Below are positions 13,001-21,521 of a DNA stretch of 64,000 nt, piece after piece (the first letter of the stretch is position 1; each line of letters opens with the position of its first letter). Both the position numbers and the translations under genes were made by a program. Location of the stretch: assembly GCA_003868215.1 (NCBI GenBank), contig QWDQ01000028.1:62001-126000 (forward strand), given 5' to 3'. The DNA is from Pseudophaeomoniella oleicola. Lineage: Eukaryota; Ascomycota; Eurotiomycetes; Phaeomoniellales; Phaeomoniellaceae. The notes under the pieces were generated by a model. It saw only the letters and a list, made by a program, of their open reading frames with translations, did not search any database and was not told where the DNA came from.

Positions 13001-14772
13001 ACTGCTAAGGCTGGTTGTCCTGAAACTTTGACACCTTCTCCGACTAACTTAAGAGGCTCTGCTTTTTCCATATTCGATCCTTTTTGCTCATTCTCGGTTT
13101 GTCTAGCTTTGGTGGGAGTGGATAGGTCTGCCAAATAAGGATCGAGGACCTGTCTTAAGCTGCTCACAGGACTCGCTTGAGGAGGTAGAATGTCTCCTGG
13201 CTCCAATGAACCAACTATTGGTAGCGGAGGGACAGGGACCAGCTCTGTGACAGACTTCTTCCGACGCCGGAAAAATGAAGAAGGTCGCTTCGTGATTACC
13301 GGTGCATCCTTGGATCCGTTTAGCTGTCCATTCCCGGATTCCTTCGACCTGTGTAGCGTTCCATGACTTGACCCAGAAGGCTGTTGAGGCTGCCGTTGTG
13401 TATGATCATTATCCTGGGGTTGTGAAGATGTGGGCAAATGAGTTTCTCTGTGAGAAGCTGCAGTATGAGAATTCAAATTCCTTGAGGAGCCGCCAAAAAC
13501 TCGTCGTAAGAACCCTGTCTTTTCTTTCACGAGCGGAATTTGTTCGGAGGATGATGTAGCCGTGACGGGTTGTCTGTGAGATACTAGAGATGTATGTGAA
13601 TGGTGAGTGGACAACCCATTGTTCGTCGCGCTCGCCGCTGGGATAGGAGGAAGATCCCGAAGTCGTCTGAGCTCGTCATCTTGACTTCGAATCGTCGTGG
13701 TACCAAGTGTTCCCTTCTTCGAGCTCATTGTCTTGGATGATTTTGCACTATTCCGGCGCCCCATCGTTCTCGTACCGGACGTTTCCACGTGGGAAGGCAC
13801 TTGGGCAATACGAGGCGATCGCATAGGTGATTCAGCTCGTCGGGGTCCAGCTGGTATGACAGGTTCCGGAGCGGCATCTATTAGTTGTTGTATCCTTTGC
13901 GCTGTATACGCCGTCACATCTGCGGGATCGTTCTCGAACGATTGTGTGGCCAGGTACCTCTGGAAATTCGCACCAAGGTCAAAACTCGAGGATCGGCGTT
14001 TTGAGGAATTGATATGAGTTCCAGCCATCATCTGCCCCAAATCTATACTTGAAGATGCGCTGCTCTTACTGCCTTTCCCTCGAGTATGTGCCTTGCCAAC
14101 CCGTTCAGTACGCGGAGCTGCGCGTTGCGCCGAGTATACTTTGGATCTTTGTGAAGGTTCTTCGTTTCCTCGTACGCTCGGTATCCGCTTGAGGACCGTC
14201 TGAAAGTTGGAACTGCTGTTGCTTCTCCGGCCTCGACCCCCATGGGTCGTGTGCCGGTCTTCTGCACGGAAGTCTTGGTCGGACGAGAGGGATGATGAGA
14301 AAGTATGTCCGCGGTTCCTCGATTGGGACGAATAGGTGTGGTGTCGGAAGGCGGGAGGTTCAGGAGTGTAGTAATCTGTGACCGTTGGCGCCGCGTCGCT
14401 TGCCGAAAAACTAGGACTGGAAAACTGGTCAAGGGACAGGAGCATGTTGTCTAGAATCGAGGCGCGCGTTGCATGTCGAGGCGATAAGGATAAGTCGTGG
14501 GGATCTTCTGCGTAATCTCCGTTGTCAAATCCCCTTGCATTTCCCTCTACGGGTGTCAAGTCATCGAGGAAAGTGTCGGGGATCACTTGTCGAATGGTAG
14601 AGCTATGGCGCGCAGTCCTGACCCTCAATGGCCCTTGGGGAGGTGTACGTGGAGGAGATGGGATCTTGGTCGACTTGTAGGTGGCTTGATGAGTTGTCTT
14701 GTGTGGTGGTACATTCTCACCAATGGTACTTTGCCTGTGCCGGACTGGCGAATGGCGCCTGTGAGTCGGCAT
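10075..14772 (-). CDS. Sec7-PH domain Arf guanine-nucleotide exchange factor (EFA6/PSD-like)
   Basis: Single long exon of 1565 residues, starting at the ATG whose complement lies at 14770-14772; the frame is open a little further upstream but without another ATG. The N-terminal half is disordered and Ser/Pro/Arg-rich. A Sec7 domain lies at about 790-900, with KGESQQVDRII and SRRWCECNP, close to the EFA6/PSD form GETQERERV...CNP, and ITYSILLLNTDLH. A PH domain follows at about 1190-1340 (WAKEGLLHHKHHL onward). A C-terminal coiled coil at about 1490-1530 ends in Asp- and Thr-rich repeats. Sec7-PH-coil order is that of EFA6/PSD proteins and yeast Yel1, which activate Arf6/Arf3 at the plasma membrane and influence cortical polarity and endocytosis. 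Assignment to this branch rather than Syt1-type GEFs is inference. Confidence 0.85.
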   Translation of the reverse strand: MPTHRRHSPVRHRQSTIGENVPPHKTTHQATYKSTKIPSPPRTPPQGPLRVRTARHSSTIRQVIPDTFLDDLTPVEGNARGFDNGDYAEDPHDLSLSPRHATRASILDNMLLSLDQFSSPSFSASDAAPTVTDYYTPEPPAFRHHTYSSQSRNRGHTFSSSLSSDQDFRAEDRHTTHGGRGRRSNSSSNFQTVLKRIPSVRGNEEPSQRSKVYSAQRAAPRTERVGKAHTRGKGSKSSASSSIDLGQMMAGTHINSSKRRSSSFDLGANFQRYLATQSFENDPADVTAYTAQRIQQLIDAAPEPVIPAGPRRAESPMRSPRIAQVPSHVETSGTRTMGRRNSAKSSKTMSSKKGTLGTTTIRSQDDELRRLRDLPPIPAASATNNGLSTHHSHTSLVSHRQPVTATSSSEQIPLVKEKTGFLRRVFGGSSRNLNSHTAASHRETHLPTSSQPQDNDHTQRQPQQPSGSSHGTLHRSKESGNGQLNGSKDAPVITKRPSSFFRRRKKSVTELVPVPPLPIVGSLEPGDILPPQASPVSSLRQVLDPYLADLSTPTKARQTENEQKGSNMEKAEPLKLVGEGVKVSGQPALAVPERNVKNRRTGLGVEVGDDSFLADSSGNEDASPSASPQHPLRSDSSRSEDLSLGKLYEKRIRPSTMHSSPVNKEPLHSPTLHGEQHMQRPHTNAGGIPRESEVGRERGISDLAPHHNRVWLGADSSEEQLGQTRLSLPIEGAKPLPHESNSDLSSFKSVKSTLPISRDTPTAKLPSSPHIALFEASLDASAEQSNAAMEKALEIFNDKDEDHEQVGAWLGEIDPERELVRLAFMSLFDWSGQNILYALRGMCSRIALKGESQQVDRIIDAFSRRWCECNPNNGFKSPDVVHTITYSILLLNTDLHMADIEQKMTKTQFIRNTLHTIRNIVHDNEMSAVETVRTGTWHRPEGSNRDSILPTIHSPTSAGDTSKGKSSLDVSRSPAAGNVRPTDRLAREDSTESEVVGGPLVTYPFKGPNRAWENQIEVVLKSFYQSIARERLPLFGAPVEVAEPNTSSNHFLGISSTLRRTPSVLSRAQSEHTRGRGPESRTTGRWTSKGRSRPRLYPMGTMGSTRTSFDDQSSVWTPSINSSTWSKTSFGKTLTSMSVESFGSAFPGAEYQKSIGFANALSQAIIREDAVNSSAGSEDGMKEAPLLEDESLELAGAPWAKEGLLHHKHHLDGVDKRTKDRNWSQCFAVIEKGWMRLFSFDMNAKTIRQRAKTLGKSSALGPVGGGNWMDNAEEIAVWQLRHTMASALPPPGYSKQRPHVWALSLPNGAVHLFEVGTPDIVKEFVSTANYWSARMSKEPLFGGISNMEFGWSDNAINRALINNPSSSDSNNPPPPTSTSQSQYQPRPSIQSSIRSSLDHHNPRRGTLPADHLKIVEWTPPQPPLLRSTLMEVDQLRQLSNYVKNVEEELSKHNELRPAMLLAYSPRSSNRERAMGNWERKSSWLLREIVRVGTYVEALKRAEQRKEELYSERRELDERIRALEEEAAKDDDDEDDHDTTITAATAAAITNNDDDDDDEYHTPITG
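10085..10195 (-). repeat. trinucleotide repeats encoding the Asp/Thr/Ala tail of the Arf-GEF
   Basis: Imperfect trinucleotide runs (GTC/GTT, GCA/GTA and ATC/CTT types on the plus strand) encode two Asp stretches separated by a Thr/Ala segment at the end of the Sec7-PH protein. The tract is likely to vary in length between strains. Confidence 0.6.
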
Positions 14773-17024
14773 TGGGAAGCTTTTCTGTCCTGCGTGCACC
14801 CTGCAGGTATGTTTTTGGTCCTTTCGTCTGGCCTCAACGGCCACCACGACCCTTGCGTCAGGTACCTGACCCAACAGCGACTTGGGCGGATATGTTAGAC
14901 AGGCACAACATGCATAATTGGTCCACGATGTGGCATCAGTTATATGCCATCAACGAGCGATGCAAGGGGGGAGCGTTGTGTATCACAAAGTAAAGACTAG
15001 GCCGAACCATTCGATTTCGACGTCTAGACACGTCGTGGGAGCGCTCAGACTCTGAGATTACAGATGCAGAGGACGTTGTCTCCTGTCGGCGTAGATATGT
15101 GATACTGGGTGAATGGCCCTTTTTCCATGTGTCCTATGTTTCAACTGAGGGCAACAAGGACATACCTCCGTACTTTTGCGACTACCTTTACTTAGTGTAT
15201 CAGTGCTCCGCTCTCTAGGGTAAGGAGTGCGGGTGGAAGGGACAAATCCTTAGGCCCAAGTGGATTACAACGGAGCGTCAGGGGCAATGGGAAGGAGTTA
15301 ATGGACAACTGGGACTAGGACTATGGACACCGATCGAAAGGGGGAAAACCGAGTCTTTAGAGCACTTTAGCTTCCTCAATCTATCCTCCTAGGTACTACG
15401 TAGTAGGCTTCACCCCTGTAATATGGTACCTGAAGGTACCTGAAGATACTACTACGTAAGAGCCTCGAGCTACCATACTACGTAGTATGACCTCCCACAT
15501 GAGTACCTAAGCTACTACGTACTACCCAGTACATGCCTGTTCGATTCCCTGTCGGTTTGAAGCTTATCTGCCTCCCTAACTAACCTTACTTGTAACACCA
15601 AGAGTCGGCCTCCCTTAGTCCCTAGGATAGTCCCTAGGATAGTCCCTAGGATAGTCCCTAGGACCTGTCTCGCTGTCTACTGTAATGACTAACGACCGTC
15701 CTGCGGTCGAGGAACACGGCGCGCGAGACGGCAAGGTTCAGAGAGCTGGTGAGTTGATCATGGTAGAGAATACCTCACGAGGACTTAAATCCCACTGTCA
15801 TGTCTCATTTGCCTTGTCTGTAATACCTAGATCAACATCAATAGTCAGGAATTTACTATGTCTCAACACAATATATATAATACCTAGATATACCTCTCTC
15901 ACTAGGTAGGCCTTTACTGTGTTCCGTCTCGACCGACCATCAGTATCTCGTCACGTTAGATCTTGAGTTCCCACTTGATGGACTTCCCGCATCATGACCA
16001 GCTTCTACATAGTACTACGTACCTACGTAGTAAACCACCTAATGGAGGTGGTATGTACTTTACGTATATCGTATAGCCTTGTGTTGGCAGTCTTGGATAC
16101 GGCACTGCGTCCAATGGTTTCCGTCGGGGCATTGATCTACCTTATCTGCATCAAGAGAGCGTGACTGCCCTAGGCCCGTTCTATTCACGATTTTGGCGCA
16201 CTTCGCTGGTGATACACTAGATGCTCACTGACGGGACCACGCTTCGTTTCATGTCCCAATCTGCTCGGAATGCATACACAACGTAGGCAGCAGGTATGTA
16301 CTAGCGTTGCCTGCACCCATCAGCGCAGAATCCTTGGAAATGATGGTGATGCACGGCGTTGGAAGTCAAGCCAGCGAGCCAGGTCTGCTTGATCACGTCC
16401 ACAACTTGTGATCATATCGAGAAGCTCTCGGCATTGAGAAGCTGCTCTGATTTCCTCCACGGAAGCCTGGGGATGAGACTATCTTATCTCATCTCCGATA
16501 TTTCACCAGATCGATTCCTACCATATTGTATTACATCCTGTACAGAAAGACCGTGGCACCACCGGAATGTGCATGACTGCAAGCCAAAGCCAGTTGGTCC
16601 CGCTTGAACACCTCAAGTCAATCCCTCCTCCACACTTAGCATTGCAAGACATAAAATTCTTCCACAAGTCAAATTTCCATCCTATTGGAACGCTCGGTCC
16701 TAGATTATGCCGCGGGTAGTGACAGTAAAGTCTGAATTGCACACGTAGGAGCCCATTCGTTTCTAGGAGTCAAGGAATAGCAAATCTGTAGTGTACATAC
16801 ATGACTAAAACCCAGAGCAATGCAACTCGCGCCGGAACCGGCACTCACAGCATACTTTTCCGGACAGCAATAGCCAGCCAGAGTCGCCAGTTTGGAGAAC
16901 CGAGGAGTCTGGTCCGATGTAGAACGCCGTCGCTGATGCAAACCCATGACATAGGAACACGTTGCGGTGACTTCTTGGGATCAACTAAAACAAGTCCAAA
17001 TCCGCTTCCACCTCCTTCTTCTTT
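14773..17024. other. 2.25-kb intergenic region with palindromes and a minisatellite
   Basis: No supported gene. The left end is the probable promoter of the Arf-GEF. Several CTACGTAG-type palindromes occur (about 15394-15408, 15475-15490, 15510-15525, 16015-16033). A 12-bp tandem repeat lies at 15616-15663. Small open frames at 15685-15909 and 16359-16607 have no recognisable content. Confidence 0.6.
15616..15663 (+). repeat. 12-bp minisatellite, four perfect copies
   Basis: Four back-to-back perfect copies of TAGTCCCTAGGA. Each unit carries CCTAGG, the same palindromic core found scattered through other spacers of this window. Confidence 0.95.
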
Positions 17025-18087
17025 TCAACCCCCAAGTTTCTTGACCCCGAGAAACATCCATGCTGCTCCATTGCTTGGCAAGTTCACTCCCGTAATCGTA
17101 CAGACAAGAAAAACCGTGGCCCAGAGGGCTAGAGGTGCGAGGAGGAGCTCGGTGTGATGAAGGAAATGTAGAGCATTGTAGCCCAGGAAAGTTATGATGG
17201 TCCAGTACCCGAAAGCAACAAGGTAGAGCGTGTTTCCGAAGAAGGTCGAGACAAAGTTGTGACGGGCCAGAACGGGCATCAAAAGGAACTGTATAACGTA
17301 GAGGAAGACCCAGATAGGAAAGAATGCCCTGATGGAAACCTGTTGAGTATTTAGCGCTTGCACAGGAACAGTACCCTTGACAGCCTGTGGTGCCTTACAT
17401 CGAAACAATAGCCGAATTCCAATTGCTCCCCCTGTGGTTGTATGAACAGCCCTTGTTGACGCCTCCGCCCTGGTAGACCTGGGATGCCCTTCCCCAATAA
17501 ACGTCCGACGACAAAGTATGCAATTAAGGAGATGAGTAGTGATCCAGCCACAAAATGGACGCATATAAACATCAGTGTAAGCTTGACGATCGAGGAGAAA
17601 GCAGGCGCATAAGCTAACCCCCAGGCGAAAGAGGTCAAGAGGAGGAAGAAAGAGAGCAGGTATGTAAACGATGGATCCGGCCGATGCCATGTATTCTTGG
17701 TCTCTATGCTTCTGTTAACGGGGAATTCGTACGCGCCTCCAAGGAAGGTGAAATACGTTTCTGCGACCATTAGCAAGACATCACGGCAGCAGGGTATTCG
17801 TGGCGACGCACATGATAGTAGATTGACTTGAACACTTTCTTGGGAGCAATGACCAAGCTCGTCATCTCCCATATAGCCATCTCGAAGTCCATTTGCGGGA
17901 ATTTGAAGAGCCTAAAGCATGCAGCCAGTCAATCGCGCAGTCCTTGCTCTGCAAACAAAACTTGTCGTTCGTACCGCTTAAAGAATCGGGGCATCCGGAT
18001 TTCTGATCTCCCTCTAGACGGATTCGTGCTTCCAAAGTGCGTCGAACCTCCATATTGTCGAGGTATAGCTATTCTGGGACTGCTCAT
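17025..18087 (-). CDS. GMH1: UNC-50 family Golgi/ER membrane protein (Gmh1-like)
   Basis: Predicted complement(join(17025..17339, 17399..17703, 17808..17911, 17975..18087)), 278 residues; human UNC50 is 259. Diagnostic blocks are RFFKRLFKFPQMDFEMAIWEM, NTWHRPDPSF, FGYCFDVSIRAFFP and GNTLYLVAFGYWTIITFLGY, which align with the human protein. About five hydrophobic segments fit a multi-pass membrane protein. UNC50 proteins sit in the Golgi and inner nuclear membrane; yeast Gmh1 interacts with the Arf-GEF Gea1. The exon 1-2 and 3-4 junctions are clear. The junction at 17808/17703 is ambiguous: the chosen sites (weak GTCGCC donor) keep the conserved YYHxQTK spacing, whereas the strong donor GTGCGT at 17811 would delete two residues. 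The start at 18087 is one of two possible in-frame ATGs. Confidence 0.9.
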
Positions 18088-18500
18088 CGGGGTGGCCTTT
18101 GAATTTGGTCTGCTCAGACGGTGGTTGAGAAGTCTGCCTAACAGTACATGCGGAAGGCGCAAATATGAGCGACTCTACTCGCAAGGTACTCTCTGTGAAT
18201 GAGCAGTGGGAGAGCCGTGTAGTGTAGTCGAGGTGTATTTATTGTTATATTCAAAACAATGCTGTTGCAAGGCTACAGAAGGAGAGCGCATGTTGACAGT
18301 TATTCAAAGGCGGCCGACGGGTGGCGGCCCACACTATCCCGTCATTTGAATGCACAGCTTACGAACCGAACATGAGCATACCAAGAACAGGTGCTACAAG
18401 TTGAGGACATATACTTCGTTCTATACAACGTACATCTATTACGAAAATGATGATAAGCTGGGTAAGGTAGATAGGTATTTGTTGGACGTTGATTGACCAT
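18088..18500. other. short spacer between two minus-strand genes
   Basis: It holds the promoter of the UNC50 gene and the 3' end of the nucleotidyltransferase gene. No motif or small gene stands out. Confidence 0.5.
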
Positions 18501-20168
18501 TTATTGACGACTTTTGTCTCTCACTCTTCTTACCCGTTGTGTCACGTCGATCCAAGACGGCTCAGCTGTAAAAGATTCTCTGCGGCGTAGGAAGCGTCGG
18601 TAATCTGCGCCAACCAACGGCTCCAAAAGGGATTGCTGTACCTTGTCACCGCTAGATGAACGTTCGTATTTCTGTATCCCTTCTTTCAGCTTTCTCGCGG
18701 CCTCTCGCAGCGCTGCCTGTGCAACAATCATCTGTTGGATCGGTCTCCCAAGGTTGTTGCTCGGTTCAGCTGGATCTTGCAGGCAAAGTTGAGTAGGCAT
18801 TGTAGGATCTTTGCCATCGATCAGTCTTCTGCATAGAAGATAGTGCGGCTGGGATTGGTCCTCTTTGTCTCGGGACCTTTTTATATTGCTTGCGAGACGC
18901 TTTGCAAACACTTCTGGTGGTTCCACGGAGATGCCATTCTCGCCAAAGTCGAACTCTGAATAGAAGCCCAGAAAATCTAGCAGAGGACCGGCCAGATCTG
19001 AGCTATCGTAGCGGCCTCCTTTCATCTTCAGGACGGCCACAATCATCATCAGAGAAGCGTATGAGCCAATCCCACCATACACCGGCACGTCCAGTCCTCT
19101 TATATGAAGGAAGTGCCTCATCAGAAAATGCAAGGGAGGTAGCATCGTAAACTCTGCGACGTAGTTCTTCGTATATTCCAAACTTCCGTTGGCATCAGTG
19201 GTACACTGGATGTCAAATTCAATACCCGTAGGATGATGTGTACCAGCCACTATAGGTATCCTAGTCCGACGTATAAATTGGACCTGGGACATAGCCGTGT
19301 CCTTTTGCAGATTCATGTAGGCATTCTTCAGAAGTTTGATGGCTTCCCTTTGAACTTCTGGTCGTCCTGGGCTAGGACCCCGCTCCCCCAGACGACGTGG
19401 TTTGAATGAACTGGCTGGGCCCATGTTGATATCCATGTCTGAGAATACCCTCGCAAGTCCAGTACTATGCGAGCCGACGAGCAGAGTGCGATCTGGATCT
19501 ATATTTGCAGCTTGCAGAACCGCCTGGTACACTTTGTCGTAGACGACCCTCTCTTGAGGCGTAGGGGTTATAAACTTTGCGAAGACATCTATCTCTGCAC
19601 TCAATCGCTTATTGGGGTCCTGTTCCGCAAGAAGCTCATCGTCCAAGTATTCCATCCATGGGCAACTGTCGCACGAATGTATTTTGTCCGGGTTGTGGAT
19701 ACGCCACTCATATACAATAGGAGGTGCTCTCTCCTTTGAGTTCTCTTCCTTCCATTTCTGCAACTGCCGTTGGGAGTGCGGTTCTTTGTGCAGTGATGCC
19801 CGTACAGTAGAGGTAGTCGGTGTTGGTGCTTCTACATATTGGATCCGGGGTCGCATCACTCCAGCATGCCTATACGCATCATCGCTCTCTACTTTCCGAA
19901 CCAGCCTCCTCTGGAATGATTCACGATGGGCATCAACTGTCGCGCGTAAGCTGGTGGGAACAATACGGGGATCCCTGCTCTTAGGGAATGTCGAACTGGC
20001 TGGACGTCGTCTTATGTGGAGAGTCGAGGTAGATCGACATTGTGTAGCTTGAGGAATGAGGGTTGGAAGAAGGATGGCTCTTAGGAGGTGTTGAGCTAGC
20101 GTATCACCGTGCCATGCTGAGAAAGAGACACGTCTGGCAGCTCTACCTGGCACATGCTCCAATCGCAT
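18501..20168 (-). CDS. Trf4/Cid1-type noncanonical poly(A) polymerase or nucleotidyltransferase, probably mitochondrial
   Basis: Single exon of 555 residues from an ATG at 20168. The catalytic core shows VGSHSTGLARVFSDMDINM, the GS motif followed by two metal-binding aspartates (D244 and D246). The third carboxylate is likely D319 in IEFDIQC. A PAP-associated segment follows (GIGSYASLMMIVAVL, DFLGFYSEFDF, NNLGRPIQQMIVAQAALREA). The first 60 residues are rich in Arg, Ser, Leu and Ala and almost free of acidic residues except near the start, which resembles a mitochondrial presequence. Family members add A or U tails to RNAs in nucleus, cytoplasm or mitochondria. Mitochondrial location and the actual nucleotide used are inference. 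It is distinct from nuclear Trf4/5, which lacks such an N-terminus. Confidence 0.8.
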   Translation of the reverse strand: MRLEHVPGRAARRVSFSAWHGDTLAQHLLRAILLPTLIPQATQCRSTSTLHIRRRPASSTFPKSRDPRIVPTSLRATVDAHRESFQRRLVRKVESDDAYRHAGVMRPRIQYVEAPTPTTSTVRASLHKEPHSQRQLQKWKEENSKERAPPIVYEWRIHNPDKIHSCDSCPWMEYLDDELLAEQDPNKRLSAEIDVFAKFITPTPQERVVYDKVYQAVLQAANIDPDRTLLVGSHSTGLARVFSDMDINMGPASSFKPRRLGERGPSPGRPEVQREAIKLLKNAYMNLQKDTAMSQVQFIRRTRIPIVAGTHHPTGIEFDIQCTTDANGSLEYTKNYVAEFTMLPPLHFLMRHFLHIRGLDVPVYGGIGSYASLMMIVAVLKMKGGRYDSSDLAGPLLDFLGFYSEFDFGENGISVEPPEVFAKRLASNIKRSRDKEDQSQPHYLLCRRLIDGKDPTMPTQLCLQDPAEPSNNLGRPIQQMIVAQAALREAARKLKEGIQKYERSSSGDKVQQSLLEPLVGADYRRFLRRRESFTAEPSWIDVTQRVRRVRDKSRQ

Positions 20169-21521
20169 TTACTCCAAATGAGGGATTTGCTGCGAGAAGG
20201 AGGCCACGCAACTGCTCCAGGTCATATGAAGATGAAGCGAGGGTAGAGAGTAACTGGATTGACAGCAAGTGGACCACAGTTTGGCTCGTTGGGAATGCGG
20301 CGCCGTACCGTAATCAACGCAGCGAGCTATGAATAGGCGGTGTTTGGATATGACACAGTTGAAGATGACTCTAGTGCGGATGTAATTCGATTGAACGGTG
20401 TGTAGGTACCTCTGTAACCTTAGTAATTACCGTACTATGTATTGTTCACACGTTTATGTTGCAGTAATCCGGAAAGCGCCTAGACAAATCGATTTCCTTC
20501 TCCACAAATCTGACGTCTGTGTTCTGTCAGTGCTAAGTCAGGTATTGTCTGAAGTGTGTTTAGGTATGGACTTTACCTATACCGGTAGCTCATTTCACTG
20601 TACATGCTGACTACCTAGGTACAAGATACAAGCTCGACAGGTGTCCAATTGTGTGCCTACCTAGACTACCACGATACGTAGGTTGTAACTAGGAGGTAGA
20701 TAGGGTAAGGTATCTAGGTACTCAAGATACAATAGATATTTGTAGCAACGGCGAGTACATGTGATTGATCAGTAGGTAAATTAACGTGATTGCCGCTTGA
20801 TTTCAATATGCTATAGCTCCAAGACTCATCCATAGGAGGTAATTTCCACGGTCTGGTGCTTATGATCAACATATCTAACCCCTGCTCTGCTGAGTGCATC
20901 GCAACATTCCAAGATATCTAATATGTATCTATTACCTCTTAGCTTAAGATGCCTAACCTAGGTGAGTTGCTCATCCTGTGGTACCTGGCCAAAAGCAATA
21001 TCACCCATGTGCTAGTAGACGTTTTCAGGTGGTGTATATACAGTACAGTACCGTCATTTATCCATACCCCTCCAATCGCCGGTTTCTCCTCAACCACTTT
21101 GCTCCATCGAACCTTCCATGAAGCTTGCGAAGACCTTGATACATACCTGGTGAAACCATTCCTAACTCATCCATATTTCAAGAAGTTCCTGAATCAAATA
21201 AAAAGATAAGAGGAACAGGCAGGAGCTCTCCCTGTTCTTCTTGCTGATCTGTTGCAATCTATATTGGGAACTCTTCGCACACTATATACAATACCTGTTT
21301 AAGGGTCCGCCGAGTCCAGACCTTGCACCATCTTTCTAATCAAATATTGTTATTGTGCTAACCCCTCGCCGTCGACATCCTATTGATCCTTTGAGACAGA
21401 CATCGTTATCGCTTCACTCTCTTTTCCTAGACGTACACAATTGCTCGCCTTTGTTGCTGCAGTCCTCTGTACTTGATCCTTTTAGTTCGCTGTTCGCTGG
21501 TGGGCTGGCTCGCAAGTCACG
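20169..21521. other. divergent promoter region between the polymerase gene and tps2
   Basis: The region is 1.35 kb with several CCTAGG and AGGTACC motifs (about 20400-20720). Two CCCCT stress-response-like elements lie on the tps2 side, at about 21067-21071 and 21362-21366; STRE elements commonly control trehalose genes in yeast, but function here is not shown. A frame at 20949-21209 (86 codons) has no recognisable features. Confidence 0.5.

Noticed and set aside
10985-14898. Several plus-strand open frames opposite the Sec7-PH gene
   Set aside because: They mirror the codon pattern of the minus-strand gene, lack starts and domains, and overlap a well-supported coding region.
15535-15565. 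Possible tRNA T-loop (gttcgattccc)
   Set aside because: The upstream 60 bases are palindromic CTACGTAG spacer and do not form a cloverleaf.
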